A stretch of 64,000 nucleotides of DNA from Halomonas sp. (GTDB lineage: Bacteria > Pseudomonadota > Gammaproteobacteria > Pseudomonadales > Halomonadaceae), in assembly GCF_029263665.1 (NCBI RefSeq), contig NZ_JAJUFQ010000004.1, positions 186,001 through 250,000 on the forward strand, given 5' to 3'. Positions 45,618 to 54,470 of this stretch are shown piece after piece. Both the position numbers and the translations under genes were made by a program. Position 1 is the stretch's first letter. Every line of letters begins with the position of its first letter. The notes beneath the pieces were generated by a model, which did no database searches, was not told the DNA's origin, and saw only the letters and a program-made list of their open reading frames with translations.

Positions 45618-47033
45618 ATGAACACAGAACACACCTCTCACAACATTTACTGGGACGACTCACAGGGTGAGTCCTGTGCGTCGTTTGCCAGGCTGGAAGG
45701 TCCCCTGCAAGCCGATGTGGTCATCGTCGGTGGTGGTTTTACCGGACTCTGGAGCGCTTATTACCTCAAGCATGAAGCTCCGCAGCTGGAAGTCGTGGTG
45801 TTGGAAGCCGAGCGCTTCGGACATGGTGCGTCAGGACGCAATGGCGGCTGGGTGGTAGGTAACCTCGCAGGACTGGAGCGTCATCTGCATGGCTTGGATC
45901 GCCAGCAGCGCCAAGCCTGCTGCCGCTTGCTGGCCAACAACGTCGACCATCTCGGCGCCACACTCGCCACAGAAGGTATCGATGCGGATTTTCATAAAGG
46001 CGGGGCACTCTATGCTGCCGCCCGCTACCCTGCGCAGGAATCGATCCAGCGCCACTACCGAGAGCATTTACTGGAAATCGGCCACGCTGAGCAAGACTGC
46101 GTATGGCTCAATGCCGATGAGCTCAGCGCCATGGCACGCATGCGCAATCCTTATGGCGGTATCTGGCATCGCCAGGTCGCCACCATTCATCCGCGCAAGC
46201 TGGTCAATGGCCTGGTTCAGCGTCTGGATGCCATGGGAGTGCGCCTGTACGAACATAGCCGAGTCATGGCCTTTGCTGAACGGCGAGTGAGTACTCACGA
46301 GGGCAGTGTTTCCGCACAGACGATCGTGCAGGCTACCGAAGGCTACAGTGAACACCTGGGCCATGTGCGCCAACACGTCATTCCCGTACAGAGCCTGATC
46401 ATTGCCACCGAGCCTCTCAGTGAATCCACCTGGCAGGAAGTGGGACTGCACGACCGCCCGACCTTTGCCGACGCCAGCCGCCTGATCAACTACGGCCAGC
46501 GTACCCGCGACGGCCGCCTGGTCTTCGGCGCCCGCGGTGCCTATCGCCTGGGAGCCCATCCGCGTCATGACACGGCCATCAGCGCCAGCGACATGGCCAT
46601 GCGCCGTGACCTTCTCGTCGACATGTTTCCTGCCCTGGAAGGTGTGAACATCACCCATGGCTGGGGTGGTTCGCTGGGTCTTTCACGCAGTTTCCGGCCC
46701 CACGTCGTACTGGACCGCAAGCAAGGACTCGCTAACGCGGGAGGCTATGCCGGGGAAGGTGTCGCCGCAACTCACCTGATGGGACGCACGCTCGCTGACA
46801 TGATTCTTCAACGCGACACCGAGCTGACGCGCATGCCATGGGTGTTCGACAATCATTCACTGACACAGGTGGTCAAGCGCTGGGAACCTGAGCCGGTGCG
46901 CTGGCTGGCCGCGCAAACCATTCTCTTCAGCTACGCTGGCGAAGAAGCCCTCATGCGCCGTCAGCGTCACATTCCTGTGCTCAGCAACGGACTCACGCGC
47001 CTGAATGATGCCTTTGCCTCAGTCATCGAGTAA
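45618..47033 (+). CDS. Second FAD-dependent oxidoreductase, PuuB/DadA-like
   Basis: 471 residues, same fold as the oxidase at 42761: ADVVIVGGGFTGLWSAYYLKHEAPQLEVVVLEAERFGHGASGRNGGW, and GGYAGEGVAATHLMGRTLADMIL near the end. The two differ through most of their length, so they are old paralogues rather than a recent duplication. It probably acts on a related amine. Upstream at 45559-45600 the string ATTCAAGG recurs three times. Confidence 0.88.
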   Translation: MNTEHTSHNIYWDDSQGESCASFARLEGPLQADVVIVGGGFTGLWSAYYLKHEAPQLEVVVLEAERFGHGASGRNGGWVVGNLAGLERHLHGLDRQQRQACCRLLANNVDHLGATLATEGIDADFHKGGALYAAARYPAQESIQRHYREHLLEIGHAEQDCVWLNADELSAMARMRNPYGGIWHRQVATIHPRKLVNGLVQRLDAMGVRLYEHSRVMAFAERRVSTHEGSVSAQTIVQATEGYSEHLGHVRQHVIPVQSLIIATEPLSESTWQEVGLHDRPTFADASRLINYGQRTRDGRLVFGARGAYRLGAHPRHDTAISASDMAMRRDLLVDMFPALEGVNITHGWGGSLGLSRSFRPHVVLDRKQGLANAGGYAGEGVAATHLMGRTLADMILQRDTELTRMPWVFDNHSLTQVVKRWEPEPVRWLAAQTILFSYAGEEALMRRQRHIPVLSNGLTRLNDAFASVIE

Positions 47034-47103
47034 CCAGCCCTCACGGAAGCATGGTGAAAAAACAACCAAGGGGCCTTCCCCTGACCTATACGGAGACACT
47101 TGA

Positions 47104-48135
47104 ATGCTGATCATCCATAGTGACAAGACCCGCGACCGCCGCACCCAGACCGAGCTATGCGGTGGCCAACTGGTTGCCCCTTTCGAGTGCCCCGAACGGG
47201 TCGATTACATCATCGAGCGCGCCCGCCAGGAGCAACTGGGTGAGATTCGTGCACCGCAATCCTACGACCTGGCGCCGGTGCTGGCCATTCACGACCGTGA
47301 CTATATCGAGTTCCTGCGCGGAGCATGGGAGCAATGGAAAGCCGATGGCCATGAAGGCGAAGCCATCCCCAATATCTGGCCATCACGACGCATGCCCGGT
47401 CGGCACCTGCCGCGCAATATCGAAGCTCGCCTGGGCTATTATGCGCTGGCGGGGGAAACGTCCATCAATGCCGACAGCTTCACTTCAGCCCTGCTGAGCA
47501 AGGACATCGCCCTCACCGCCCTGGATCACGTCCTCACCAGCGGCGAAAGCGCCTTCGCTTTGTGCCGCCCGCCCGGGCATCACGCTGCTGTCGATCAGTT
47601 TGGTGGTTACTGCTTCATCAACAATGTGGCAGTTGCCGCACAACGTGCACGTGATCAAGGTCGCCAGCGGGTCGCCATCCTGGATATCGACTTCCATCAC
47701 GGCAACGGCACCCAGGACATCTTCTATACGCGCAATGATGTACTGACGCTTTCGTTACATGGTGACCCCATGGATGAATTCCCCTACTTCCTCGGCTTTG
47801 CCGAAGAAACGGGAGAAAGCGATGGCACGGGCTATAACGTCAATTACCCGCTGCCCAGCGGTACCGACTATGCCACCTGGTCGAAGCACCTGGAACAGGC
47901 CAAGGCCCGCATACGCGACTTTGCTCCCGAACTGCTGATCATCGCACTGGGTGTGGATACCTTCGAGAACGACCCGATCAGCTCATTCAAGCTCAAGAGC
48001 CCGGATTATCTCGATATAGGACGCCGCATTCACGAACTCGGCCTCCCTACCCTGTTCGTCATGGAAGGTGGCTACGCCGTGGAAGAAATCGGCATCAATG
48101 CCGTCAATGTACTCAAGGGCTTCGATAACGCCTGA
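47104..48135 (+). CDS. Acetylpolyamine amidohydrolase (class II histone deacetylase family)
   Basis: 343 residues. Zn hydrolase: LCRPPGHHAAVDQFGGYCFINNVAVAA carries the catalytic His pair, VAILDIDFHHGNGTQDIFY the Zn ligands Asp and His, and LSLHGDPMDEFPYFLGFAEETG plus YPLPSGTDYATW match bacterial acetylpolyamine deacetylases. It removes acetyl groups from acetylputrescine, acetylspermidine or similar. Its neighbours supply oxidation of the freed amine and uptake. Confidence 0.9.
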   Translation: MLIIHSDKTRDRRTQTELCGGQLVAPFECPERVDYIIERARQEQLGEIRAPQSYDLAPVLAIHDRDYIEFLRGAWEQWKADGHEGEAIPNIWPSRRMPGRHLPRNIEARLGYYALAGETSINADSFTSALLSKDIALTALDHVLTSGESAFALCRPPGHHAAVDQFGGYCFINNVAVAAQRARDQGRQRVAILDIDFHHGNGTQDIFYTRNDVLTLSLHGDPMDEFPYFLGFAEETGESDGTGYNVNYPLPSGTDYATWSKHLEQAKARIRDFAPELLIIALGVDTFENDPISSFKLKSPDYLDIGRRIHELGLPTLFVMEGGYAVEEIGINAVNVLKGFDNA

Positions 48136-48344
48136 ACCAACCAAAGACCACCATGAAGAGGCGGGGCCCAGCATCAGAGCCCTGCCCTTGTCTCATCCTG
48201 AATCTCGATGCGCTTCTCTGAAGACGGATATCGATACAGCAACACACCAAGCCCAAGAAGTAAGAAATTAAGAAGACAAGAAAAAAGCACCTGCCAGCAA
48301 TCACCCATGTCACCTGACATCACCACAACAACAGGTACTGGCAT

Positions 48345-49706
48345 ATGACACAGCAAAAAATCTCGACATTGCCCCCGGCCTATACAGGCGACAGTGACCT
48401 CAAGCGTATTCTCGGCCTGCCAGCCCTGGTGTTCTTCGGCCTCGCCTACATGGTCCCGCTCACCGTGTTCACGACCTATGGCGTCGTCACCGAAACCACC
48501 CAGGGACATGTTCCCCTGGCCTATGTCATTACCTTGGCCGCCATGTTCTTCACCGCCTACAGCTATGGCCGCATGGTCGAACATTACCCGGCAGCGGGAT
48601 CGGCCTACACCTACACCCGGCGCGCCTTTGGCGGGCGTATCGGCTTCATGGTGGGCTGGGCGCTGCTGCTGGATTACATCTTCCTGCCCATGATCAACTA
48701 TCTGGTGATCGGCATTTACATGAAGGAATACTTTCCCGCCGTCGACCAATATGTCTGGGTGCTGGGCGCCATCGCCATGGTCACCCTGCTCAATGTCCTG
48801 GGGATCAAGCTGGTGGCGCGCATGAACCTGATCATCATCGCCTTCCAGTTCATCTTCCTCGCCACCTTCATTGCCATGTCTTTCAGTGCCATCGGCAGTG
48901 ATGAAGCCCCTTCCCTGCTGGCACCGTTCTACAGCGAGTCACTGCAGTGGCCAACCATTGTCGGTGGTGCGGCCATTCTGTGCCTGTCCTTCCTGGGCTT
49001 TGATGCCGTATCGACCCTGAGCGAGGAAACCCGCCAGCCCAAGCGCGATATTCCGCGTGCCATCATGTTGTGCACCGTGATCGGCGGCACGCTGTTCATC
49101 CTCGCATCCTACATTGGCCATTTGGCATTCCCGGACTATGCCAACTTCGGCAGTGCCGACTCGGCAGCCGTGGATGTCATGCGCCGGGTCGGTGGCACCC
49201 TGCTGGTCACTTTCTTTACGGCAGCTTATGTTGCCGGCTGTTTCGCCTCGGCCATGGCCTCCCAGGCCAGCGTGTCACGCATTCTCTATGCCATGGGGCG
49301 CGATCATGTGTTGCCGGGCTGGTTTGCCGTCATCAGCAGGCGCTACGGTACCCCATTGGGTTCAACACTGATCGTCGGTGCCATTTCCCTGCTCGCCCTG
49401 GTCATCAGCCTGGAACTGGCCGCAACCATGATCAGTTTCGGTGCCTTGGTGGCGTTCTCTTTCGTCAATCTATCCGTGATCAAGCACTACCTGGTCGACG
49501 AGCACCTGTTGCAACCCAAGCACCTGCTGCGCTACGGCGTGATGCCCAGCATCGGTTTTCTGTTGACCATCTGGCTATGGAGCAGCCTGTCCGGCAACAC
49601 TTTCCAAGTGGGGCTGACCTGGGTGGCATGCGGCTTCGCATACCTGCTCTACCTGACGCGCATGTTCAAGTACGAAGTACCTGACCTGGAACTCAAGGAA
49701 GTGTAA
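48345..49706 (+). CDS. APC-family amino acid/polyamine permease (PuuP-like)
   Basis: 453 residues, 12 helices. LKRILGLPALVFFGLAYMVPLTVFTTYGVV, YPAAGSAYTYTRRAFGGRIGFMVGWALLLDYIFLP and CLSFLGFDAVSTLSEETRQPKRDIPRAI are APC signatures. Putrescine importer PuuP belongs to this family, and the cluster makes a polyamine the favoured substrate. A 209-bp gap precedes it, so it may have its own promoter. It ends at a large bidirectional terminator. Confidence 0.9.
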   Translation: MTQQKISTLPPAYTGDSDLKRILGLPALVFFGLAYMVPLTVFTTYGVVTETTQGHVPLAYVITLAAMFFTAYSYGRMVEHYPAAGSAYTYTRRAFGGRIGFMVGWALLLDYIFLPMINYLVIGIYMKEYFPAVDQYVWVLGAIAMVTLLNVLGIKLVARMNLIIIAFQFIFLATFIAMSFSAIGSDEAPSLLAPFYSESLQWPTIVGGAAILCLSFLGFDAVSTLSEETRQPKRDIPRAIMLCTVIGGTLFILASYIGHLAFPDYANFGSADSAAVDVMRRVGGTLLVTFFTAAYVAGCFASAMASQASVSRILYAMGRDHVLPGWFAVISRRYGTPLGSTLIVGAISLLALVISLELAATMISFGALVAFSFVNLSVIKHYLVDEHLLQPKHLLRYGVMPSIGFLLTIWLWSSLSGNTFQVGLTWVACGFAYLLYLTRMFKYEVPDLELKEV

Positions 49707-49727
49707 TTCAACCTCCTGCTCTCAAAC

Positions 49728-49761
49728 GGCTGACGGGGCGTCATATGACGCCCCGTCAGCC
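49728..49761. terminator. 34-bp perfect palindrome, bidirectional terminator
   Basis: Two perfect 17-bp arms (49728-49744 and 49745-49761, beginning GGCTGACGGGGCG) with no spacer at all, lying between the convergent permease and madM genes. GTTTTCC follows on the plus strand. Confidence 0.8.
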
Positions 49762-49785
49762 ATTCAGGTTTTCCTGCAGAGAACG

Positions 49786-50550
49786 TCACACCAGGGCGCG
49801 GACCGCCAGGAACAGCAAGGTAGGCGCGAGCAGAATACCCAGGCCGGTGTAGAACGTCGCCGTCATGGCCCCATAAGGCACCAGGCGTGCGTCAGTGGCC
49901 GCCAGCCCCGCCGCTACGCCACTGGTCGTGCCGATCAGGCCACCAAAGATCATCGCTGAACGTGGATTATCCAGCCCGATCATGCGTGCACTCATCGGCG
50001 TCACTACCATGACCAGGATCGACTTGACCAGCCCGGCGGCAATCGACAGAGCAATGACTTCAGAACTTGCTCCCAGCGTTGCACCGGTCACGGGCCCGAC
50101 AATGTAAGTCACGGCGCCAGCGCCGATGGTCGTGATATCCACCGGGTCGGTATAGCCGAATGCAACAGCGACCGCACCGCCAGCCACGAAGGACACGATC
50201 ACCCCAGCGAACAGCGCCACGACACCACGAACCCCCGCCTTGCGGATTTCGCTGAACTGCACACCATAGGCCGTTGCGATAATCGCCAGATCACGCAGCA
50301 TGCCTCCTCCCATCAACCCCAGACCGGAGAACAGGCTGATGTCCGCCAATCCATGCTTGCCCCCCGTGACCACGCCCCCCACCCAGGCCAGCAGCAGGCC
50401 AATCAGGATGGCAATGGCAGAACCATGCAACTTGCCACGGGTAAAGCGTGCACTCACCCAGTACGCGGCATACATGGCCAGGCCGATGATGGCGAAGGCA
50501 GCAACAAGATGATATTTGTCGAACAGCTCGATCAGTGATTCCAGCATCAT
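49786..50550 (-). CDS. madM: Malonate transporter subunit MadM
   Basis: 254 residues, about eight to nine helices, Gly-rich: GLADISLFSGLGLMGGGMLRDLAIIATAYGVQF, VTYIVGPVTGATLGASSEVIALSIAAGLVKS and FGGLIGTTSGVAAGLAATDARLVPYGAMTATFYTG are typical MadM strings. With MadL it forms the sodium-dependent malonate carrier. Its start overlaps the madL stop (ATGA at 50547-50550). Confidence 0.92.
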   Translation of the reverse strand: MMLESLIELFDKYHLVAAFAIIGLAMYAAYWVSARFTRGKLHGSAIAILIGLLLAWVGGVVTGGKHGLADISLFSGLGLMGGGMLRDLAIIATAYGVQFSEIRKAGVRGVVALFAGVIVSFVAGGAVAVAFGYTDPVDITTIGAGAVTYIVGPVTGATLGASSEVIALSIAAGLVKSILVMVVTPMSARMIGLDNPRSAMIFGGLIGTTSGVAAGLAATDARLVPYGAMTATFYTGLGILLAPTLLFLAVRALV

Positions 50551-50948
50551 TCATCCCCCTCGGTGGCTGCCGCCAGAGAACGACGACTTTCCTCGTCGCT
50601 TGTCTTTCCTGCGATCACCGGTACCAGCAACAAGCCGAGTACCACGGCCAGTACACCTGCCAGCAAGGCAACCAGCCCGCCACTGAAAGCGGCTGCAACG
50701 TTCTGGCTGGCGGCCATGGCCACCACGATGGGAATGTACATGGCATTCCAGAAATTGATTCCCGAAACCGTCGCTTCGGGCAACCTGTCATGATCCTTGA
50801 GCCAGCTAGTGATAAAGATGAGCAGCAGCATGGCAATGCCGACACCACCGAGGTTGGCACCGATGCCCAGCAATTGGCCTAGCAGATCGCCGATGATCAG
50901 GCCGACCATCATGCACCCTGCGAGCAGGGCGACTCCGTATATCACCAT
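50547..50948 (-). CDS. madL: Malonate transporter subunit MadL
   Basis: 133 residues, four helices: VALLAGCMMVGLIIGDLLGQLLGIGANLGGVGIAMLLLI is the MadL signature, followed by GINFWNAMYIPIVVAMAASQNVAAA. GAGAGAATTCCC precedes the ATG. Translationally coupled to madM. The 259-bp gap upstream toward matB holds a low-complexity repeat. Confidence 0.92.
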   Translation of the reverse strand: MVIYGVALLAGCMMVGLIIGDLLGQLLGIGANLGGVGIAMLLLIFITSWLKDHDRLPEATVSGINFWNAMYIPIVVAMAASQNVAAAFSGGLVALLAGVLAVVLGLLLVPVIAGKTSDEESRRSLAAATEGDE

Positions 50949-51030
50949 GGGAATTCTCTCTATTTGTCGTTATTGGTGAGGAGACGTGACGTTTGTCGGT
51001 CACCTCATGAGCGCGTTTCTTGGCGTGCTT

Positions 51031-51108
51031 GTACTTCTCGTCCTTGTGCTTCTAATCCTTCTACTTCTCGTCCTCGTACTGTGGATCCTTGTGCTACTGA
51101 CCCTGTCC
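51031..51108. repeat. Low-complexity 30-bp-period repeat between matB and madL
   Basis: TACTTCTCGTCCT at 51032-51044 recurs at 51062-51074; the surrounding sequence is a degenerate run of CTT/CTC/GTC triplets on the plus strand. On the minus, transcribed strand this is purine-rich with repeated AAGGA/AGGAC strings. No protein is likely from it. Confidence 0.5.
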
Positions 51109-51207
51109 TACGGGCCCTTGTATGGCCAAGCGCCTCGGTCAGGGGAAAGGAGCAGGTCATATCGCCATGCTGTTTTCAGTACCTGCTCCTTGTCGACACC
51201 AGCCAGC

Positions 51208-52746
51208 TCAGGAAGCCACCTCCTCCTGCGGCTGATAGATGTCCGCGTAGCGGTCACGCAACTGGTTCTTCTGTACCTTGCCCATGACATTGCGCGGCAG
51301 GCTATCGATGAAGAACACACGACGTGGCTGCTTGTAGCGCGCCAGTTGCCCTTCCAGGCTGGAGACGATGTCCTGTTCATTCAGGGTGTTATTGCTCTGC
51401 GGTACCACGACTGCGGTAACACCCTCGCCCAGATCAGGGTGCGGTACTCCGATGACCGCCGACTCCAGAACCCCCGGAAGCTCGTCGATAAGCTGCTCGA
51501 CTTCTTTCGGATAGACGTTATAGCCACCCGAGATCACCAGGTCCTTGTCACGGCCCACGATGTTCAGATAGCCCTGGTCATCGATACAGCCCAGGTCTCC
51601 GGTAATGAAGAAACCATCATCGCGGAATTCGCTGCGCGTCTTCTCCGGCATCCGCCAGTAGCCCTGGAACACGTTGGGGCCGCGCACTTCGACCAGCCCG
51701 GTTTCCCCCTGAGACAGTTCAGCTCCACTTTCCCGATCGGTGATGCGTACCTCGACGCCGGGCAAAGGCATACCGACCGTGCCTGGACGGCGTGCACCAT
51801 CGTAGGGGTTGGAAGTATTCATATTGGTTTCGGTCATGCCATAGCGTTCGAGAATGGCGTGTCCCGTACGAGCCTGGAAGTCTTCGTGGGTCTCCGCCAG
51901 TAGCGGAGCCGAACCTGACACGAACAGGCGCATGTTACGCACCACATCGCGGTCCAGGCGCGGCGACTGCAGCAGGCGGGTATAGAAGGTCGGCACCCCC
52001 ATCAGCACCGTGGCCTTGGGCATGCGCTCCAGCAGCGCATCGATGTCCAGGCGCGGCATGAAGGTCATCGAGGCCCCGGCTGTCAGGGTCACGTTGCAGG
52101 CCACGAACAGGCCATGAGTGTGGAAGATCGGCAGAGCATGCAACAGGTGATCATCGGCGGTATAACACCAGGCTTCCACCAGAGAACGACTGTTCGAGGC
52201 CAGGTTGGCGTGGCTCAGCATTGCCCCCTTGGCACGTCCCGTCGTGCCGGAGGTATACAGAATGGCCGCCAGATCCTTGCCCTCAAGCTGAGCGACATCC
52301 GTGGTGGGTTGCGCGGACTCGGCACGCTCCATCAGGCTGCCATCCTCCTGGGTGCCAAGGCTCGCGACCTCGACCACCAGCCCCCGCTGACTATAGTGCT
52401 GAGCCTGGGCCAGTTGAGCCGGCGTGCACACATAAAGCTGCGGCTCTGCATCGCTGAGGAAATACTCGATCTCGGCTTCGGTATAGCCGGTATTCAACGG
52501 AAGATACACAGCCCCTACCTGCAGACATGCCAGATACAGCATGACGACCTGCGGACTCTTGTCGACCTGCACCGCAACACGGTCACCAGGCTGAACACCA
52601 AGCTCGAACAGTACCGAAGCCAGACGCTGCGACGTCGCCAGTACCTCGGCATAGCGATAGCGCTTGCCATCCAGTGTATCGATCAGACACTTGTCCGGTT
52701 GATGCTCAAAATGCGGGAGGAACTGCAGATAGAGGTTATGGTTCAT
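51208..52746 (-). CDS. matB: Malonyl-CoA synthetase
   Basis: 512 residues, ANL adenylate-forming superfamily: ILYTSGTTGRAKGAMLSHANL is the AMP-binding motif, then YGMTETNMNTSNPYDGARRPGTVG, TGDLGCIDDQGYLNIVGRDKDLVISGGYNVYPKEVE and the C-terminal catalytic Lys in MGKVQKNQLRD. These strings and the malonate context identify MatB, which makes malonyl-CoA from malonate, CoA and ATP. It is 134 bp downstream of the decarboxylase gene on the same strand. Confidence 0.92.
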   Translation of the reverse strand: MNHNLYLQFLPHFEHQPDKCLIDTLDGKRYRYAEVLATSQRLASVLFELGVQPGDRVAVQVDKSPQVVMLYLACLQVGAVYLPLNTGYTEAEIEYFLSDAEPQLYVCTPAQLAQAQHYSQRGLVVEVASLGTQEDGSLMERAESAQPTTDVAQLEGKDLAAILYTSGTTGRAKGAMLSHANLASNSRSLVEAWCYTADDHLLHALPIFHTHGLFVACNVTLTAGASMTFMPRLDIDALLERMPKATVLMGVPTFYTRLLQSPRLDRDVVRNMRLFVSGSAPLLAETHEDFQARTGHAILERYGMTETNMNTSNPYDGARRPGTVGMPLPGVEVRITDRESGAELSQGETGLVEVRGPNVFQGYWRMPEKTRSEFRDDGFFITGDLGCIDDQGYLNIVGRDKDLVISGGYNVYPKEVEQLIDELPGVLESAVIGVPHPDLGEGVTAVVVPQSNNTLNEQDIVSSLEGQLARYKQPRRVFFIDSLPRNVMGKVQKNQLRDRYADIYQPQEEVAS

Positions 52747-52880
52747 GATGATCTCACTGCTGAAAGTAGGTGATCGTCAAAGGTCGACGATCATTGGCGG
52801 TAAGCACTTGGCGGTAAGCACTAGTTGAAAGTGAAAATGGTGAAAAATGAAATAGTCAGAAGCGGACGATATACGCAGTA

Positions 52881-54245
52881 TCAAGCATCCGCTCGCTCAT
52901 GACGGCGCGACTTCTGACGAGAGGCCAAGCGGCGGATGTCAGATGCGCAGATGACACTGCCCTCTCGGCTGTAGGCCTCGTGGTTCTGCTCGATCTGATC
53001 GGGCTGATAACGATAGTTGACCATCAGACCATGAGCCTGACGCAGCCCTTTGGCTGAAGTATCACCCAGCCAGTTCAGCCGGTGCAGGCTGGCACCATTG
53101 CCCAGGTGGAAACGTGCTACCGGATCCAGCGGCTGCCCACTACGATGCTTGGCTTCGAGGAAGTAGCGAGCGGCCAGCGGCATCAATTCGGCGCTCAACG
53201 CCTTGCGACGTTCTTCATCCGCGTTCCAACCCTGTTCCTTGAGAGCCGATTCCGTCTGTTCGGACAAAGTGATCTGACCTTCACTGCATTGTGTCTCGAG
53301 CCAATCGGCAAACCCTGGTACTGGCGACAGAGTGACGAATTCCTTGAGATTGGGCAGCTCACGCTTGAGCTCCTGCACGACCTGCTTGATCAGGAAGTTG
53401 CCAAAGGAGACGCCCTTCAATCCACGCTGGCAGTTGCTGATGCTGTAGAACACTGCGGTGTCAGCTTCATCAGGATGCAGCGCTTCCGAAGAAGCGAGAA
53501 TTCCCTGAATGTTGTCGGGAATCCCCCGGCACAAGGCAACCTCGACGAAGATCAGCGGTTCGTCCCCAGCGGCGGGGTGGAAGAAAGCGTAGCAGCGCCG
53601 GTCCTGCGGACCGAGCCGCCGACGCAGGTCATCCCAGTCGTGGATCTCGTGGACAGCTTCATACTGGATGACCTTCTCCAGTACCGCGGCGGGCGTATTC
53701 CAATCGATGTTTTCCAGCACCAGGAAGCCGCGATTGAACCAGGAGGCAAACAGATGGGCGAAATCGGCATCCAGCGGTGCCAGCTCAGGATGCTGCTTGA
53801 GCAGCCCCAGCAGATCCGCGCGCATCTTGACCAGTTCGATGGTGGCGCCAGGAGAAAGATTGAGGCGCCGCAGCAAGTTCTGTCGAGCCGGCTCACAGGC
53901 GGCAAACAGGCGTTGCAGGTTGGCATTGCCTGAGTCCTCGCGGTAAGCCTCATAGGCACTATGCACGGCGTCAGGATCAGCAGCGTACTGGTCTGCCAGC
54001 AAGGTGAAGAACGCCACCCGCTCATCCTTCGACAGCTCCGCATAGCGTTCCAGTGCCTGCTGGGCCACCAGGATGCTCGAGGCCTCACCATTACTGTTCA
54101 TCAGGGCATGACAGGCCGCTCCCAACTGGGTCAGCGGCGACTCCCCGCTCCCCCCTCGTCGATATGTCGCGATGGACGTCTGTTCACGAGCCCGCCTGGC
54201 AGCACGTGACAGCAGATCCTGCAGAAACTTCATGTTCATGTTCAT
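52881..54245 (-). CDS. matA: Malonyl-CoA decarboxylase
   Basis: About 454 residues. It converts malonyl-CoA to acetyl-CoA and CO2. The N-terminal four-helix domain (AELSKDERVAFFTLLADQYAADPDAV) is followed by the acetyltransferase-like catalytic domain with VFYSISNCQRGLKGVSFGNFLIKQV (active-site Ser region) and PVARFHLGNGASLHRLNWLGD (catalytic His). I start it at ATG 54245, the first of three in-frame ATGs in the repeat MNMNMK, with GAGGTG 7 bases upstream. It opens the matA-matB-madL-madM order. Confidence 0.93.
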   Translation of the reverse strand: MNMNMKFLQDLLSRAARRAREQTSIATYRRGGSGESPLTQLGAACHALMNSNGEASSILVAQQALERYAELSKDERVAFFTLLADQYAADPDAVHSAYEAYREDSGNANLQRLFAACEPARQNLLRRLNLSPGATIELVKMRADLLGLLKQHPELAPLDADFAHLFASWFNRGFLVLENIDWNTPAAVLEKVIQYEAVHEIHDWDDLRRRLGPQDRRCYAFFHPAAGDEPLIFVEVALCRGIPDNIQGILASSEALHPDEADTAVFYSISNCQRGLKGVSFGNFLIKQVVQELKRELPNLKEFVTLSPVPGFADWLETQCSEGQITLSEQTESALKEQGWNADEERRKALSAELMPLAARYFLEAKHRSGQPLDPVARFHLGNGASLHRLNWLGDTSAKGLRQAHGLMVNYRYQPDQIEQNHEAYSREGSVICASDIRRLASRQKSRRHERADA

Positions 54246-54336
54246 GTCGTGACACCTCGCTGCGCCAGCCATCGAAGCCAGGTCGACACTGCCTGACTGT
54301 CGAGAGCCATCACCAAAGGAATACTTCAGCACACAT

Positions 54337-54350
54337 TGTTATATATAACA
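54337..54350. promoter_or_regulatory. 14-bp perfect palindrome upstream of matA
   Basis: TGTTATATATAACA, perfect over 14 bp, about 90 bases before the malonyl-CoA decarboxylase start. Suitable as a GntR-type operator or as part of the promoter. No regulator gene for malonate is adjacent. Confidence 0.5.
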
Positions 54351-54378
54351 GACAGTGTCTACATATACATAGGTCAAA

Positions 54379-54408
54379 TGCCACAACCGCGTTTCCGCGG
54401 TCGTGGCA
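54379..54408 (-). terminator. Terminator of the RND pump operon
   Basis: Arms TGCCACAACCGCG (54379-54391) and CGCGGTCGTGGCA (54396-54408), 13 bp with one G-U-type mismatch and a 4-base loop, followed on the minus strand by TTTGA. It lies 63 bp past the pump stop codon and insulates matA. Confidence 0.7.
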
Positions 54409-54470
54409 TTCATGAGCAAGTTTCTAATAGTGGATACCCAGGCAAATAATGCAGGAGAAGTCAGCCGTCT

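Noticed and set aside
50986..51903. Plus-strand frame with a striking Leu/Val run
   Set aside because: The hydrophobic run comes from the low-complexity repeat at 51031-51108, and the rest is antisense to matB.
53082..53933. 283-codon plus-strand frame over malonyl-CoA decarboxylase
   Set aside because: Antisense to a gene with conserved catalytic motifs; the translation resembles no family.
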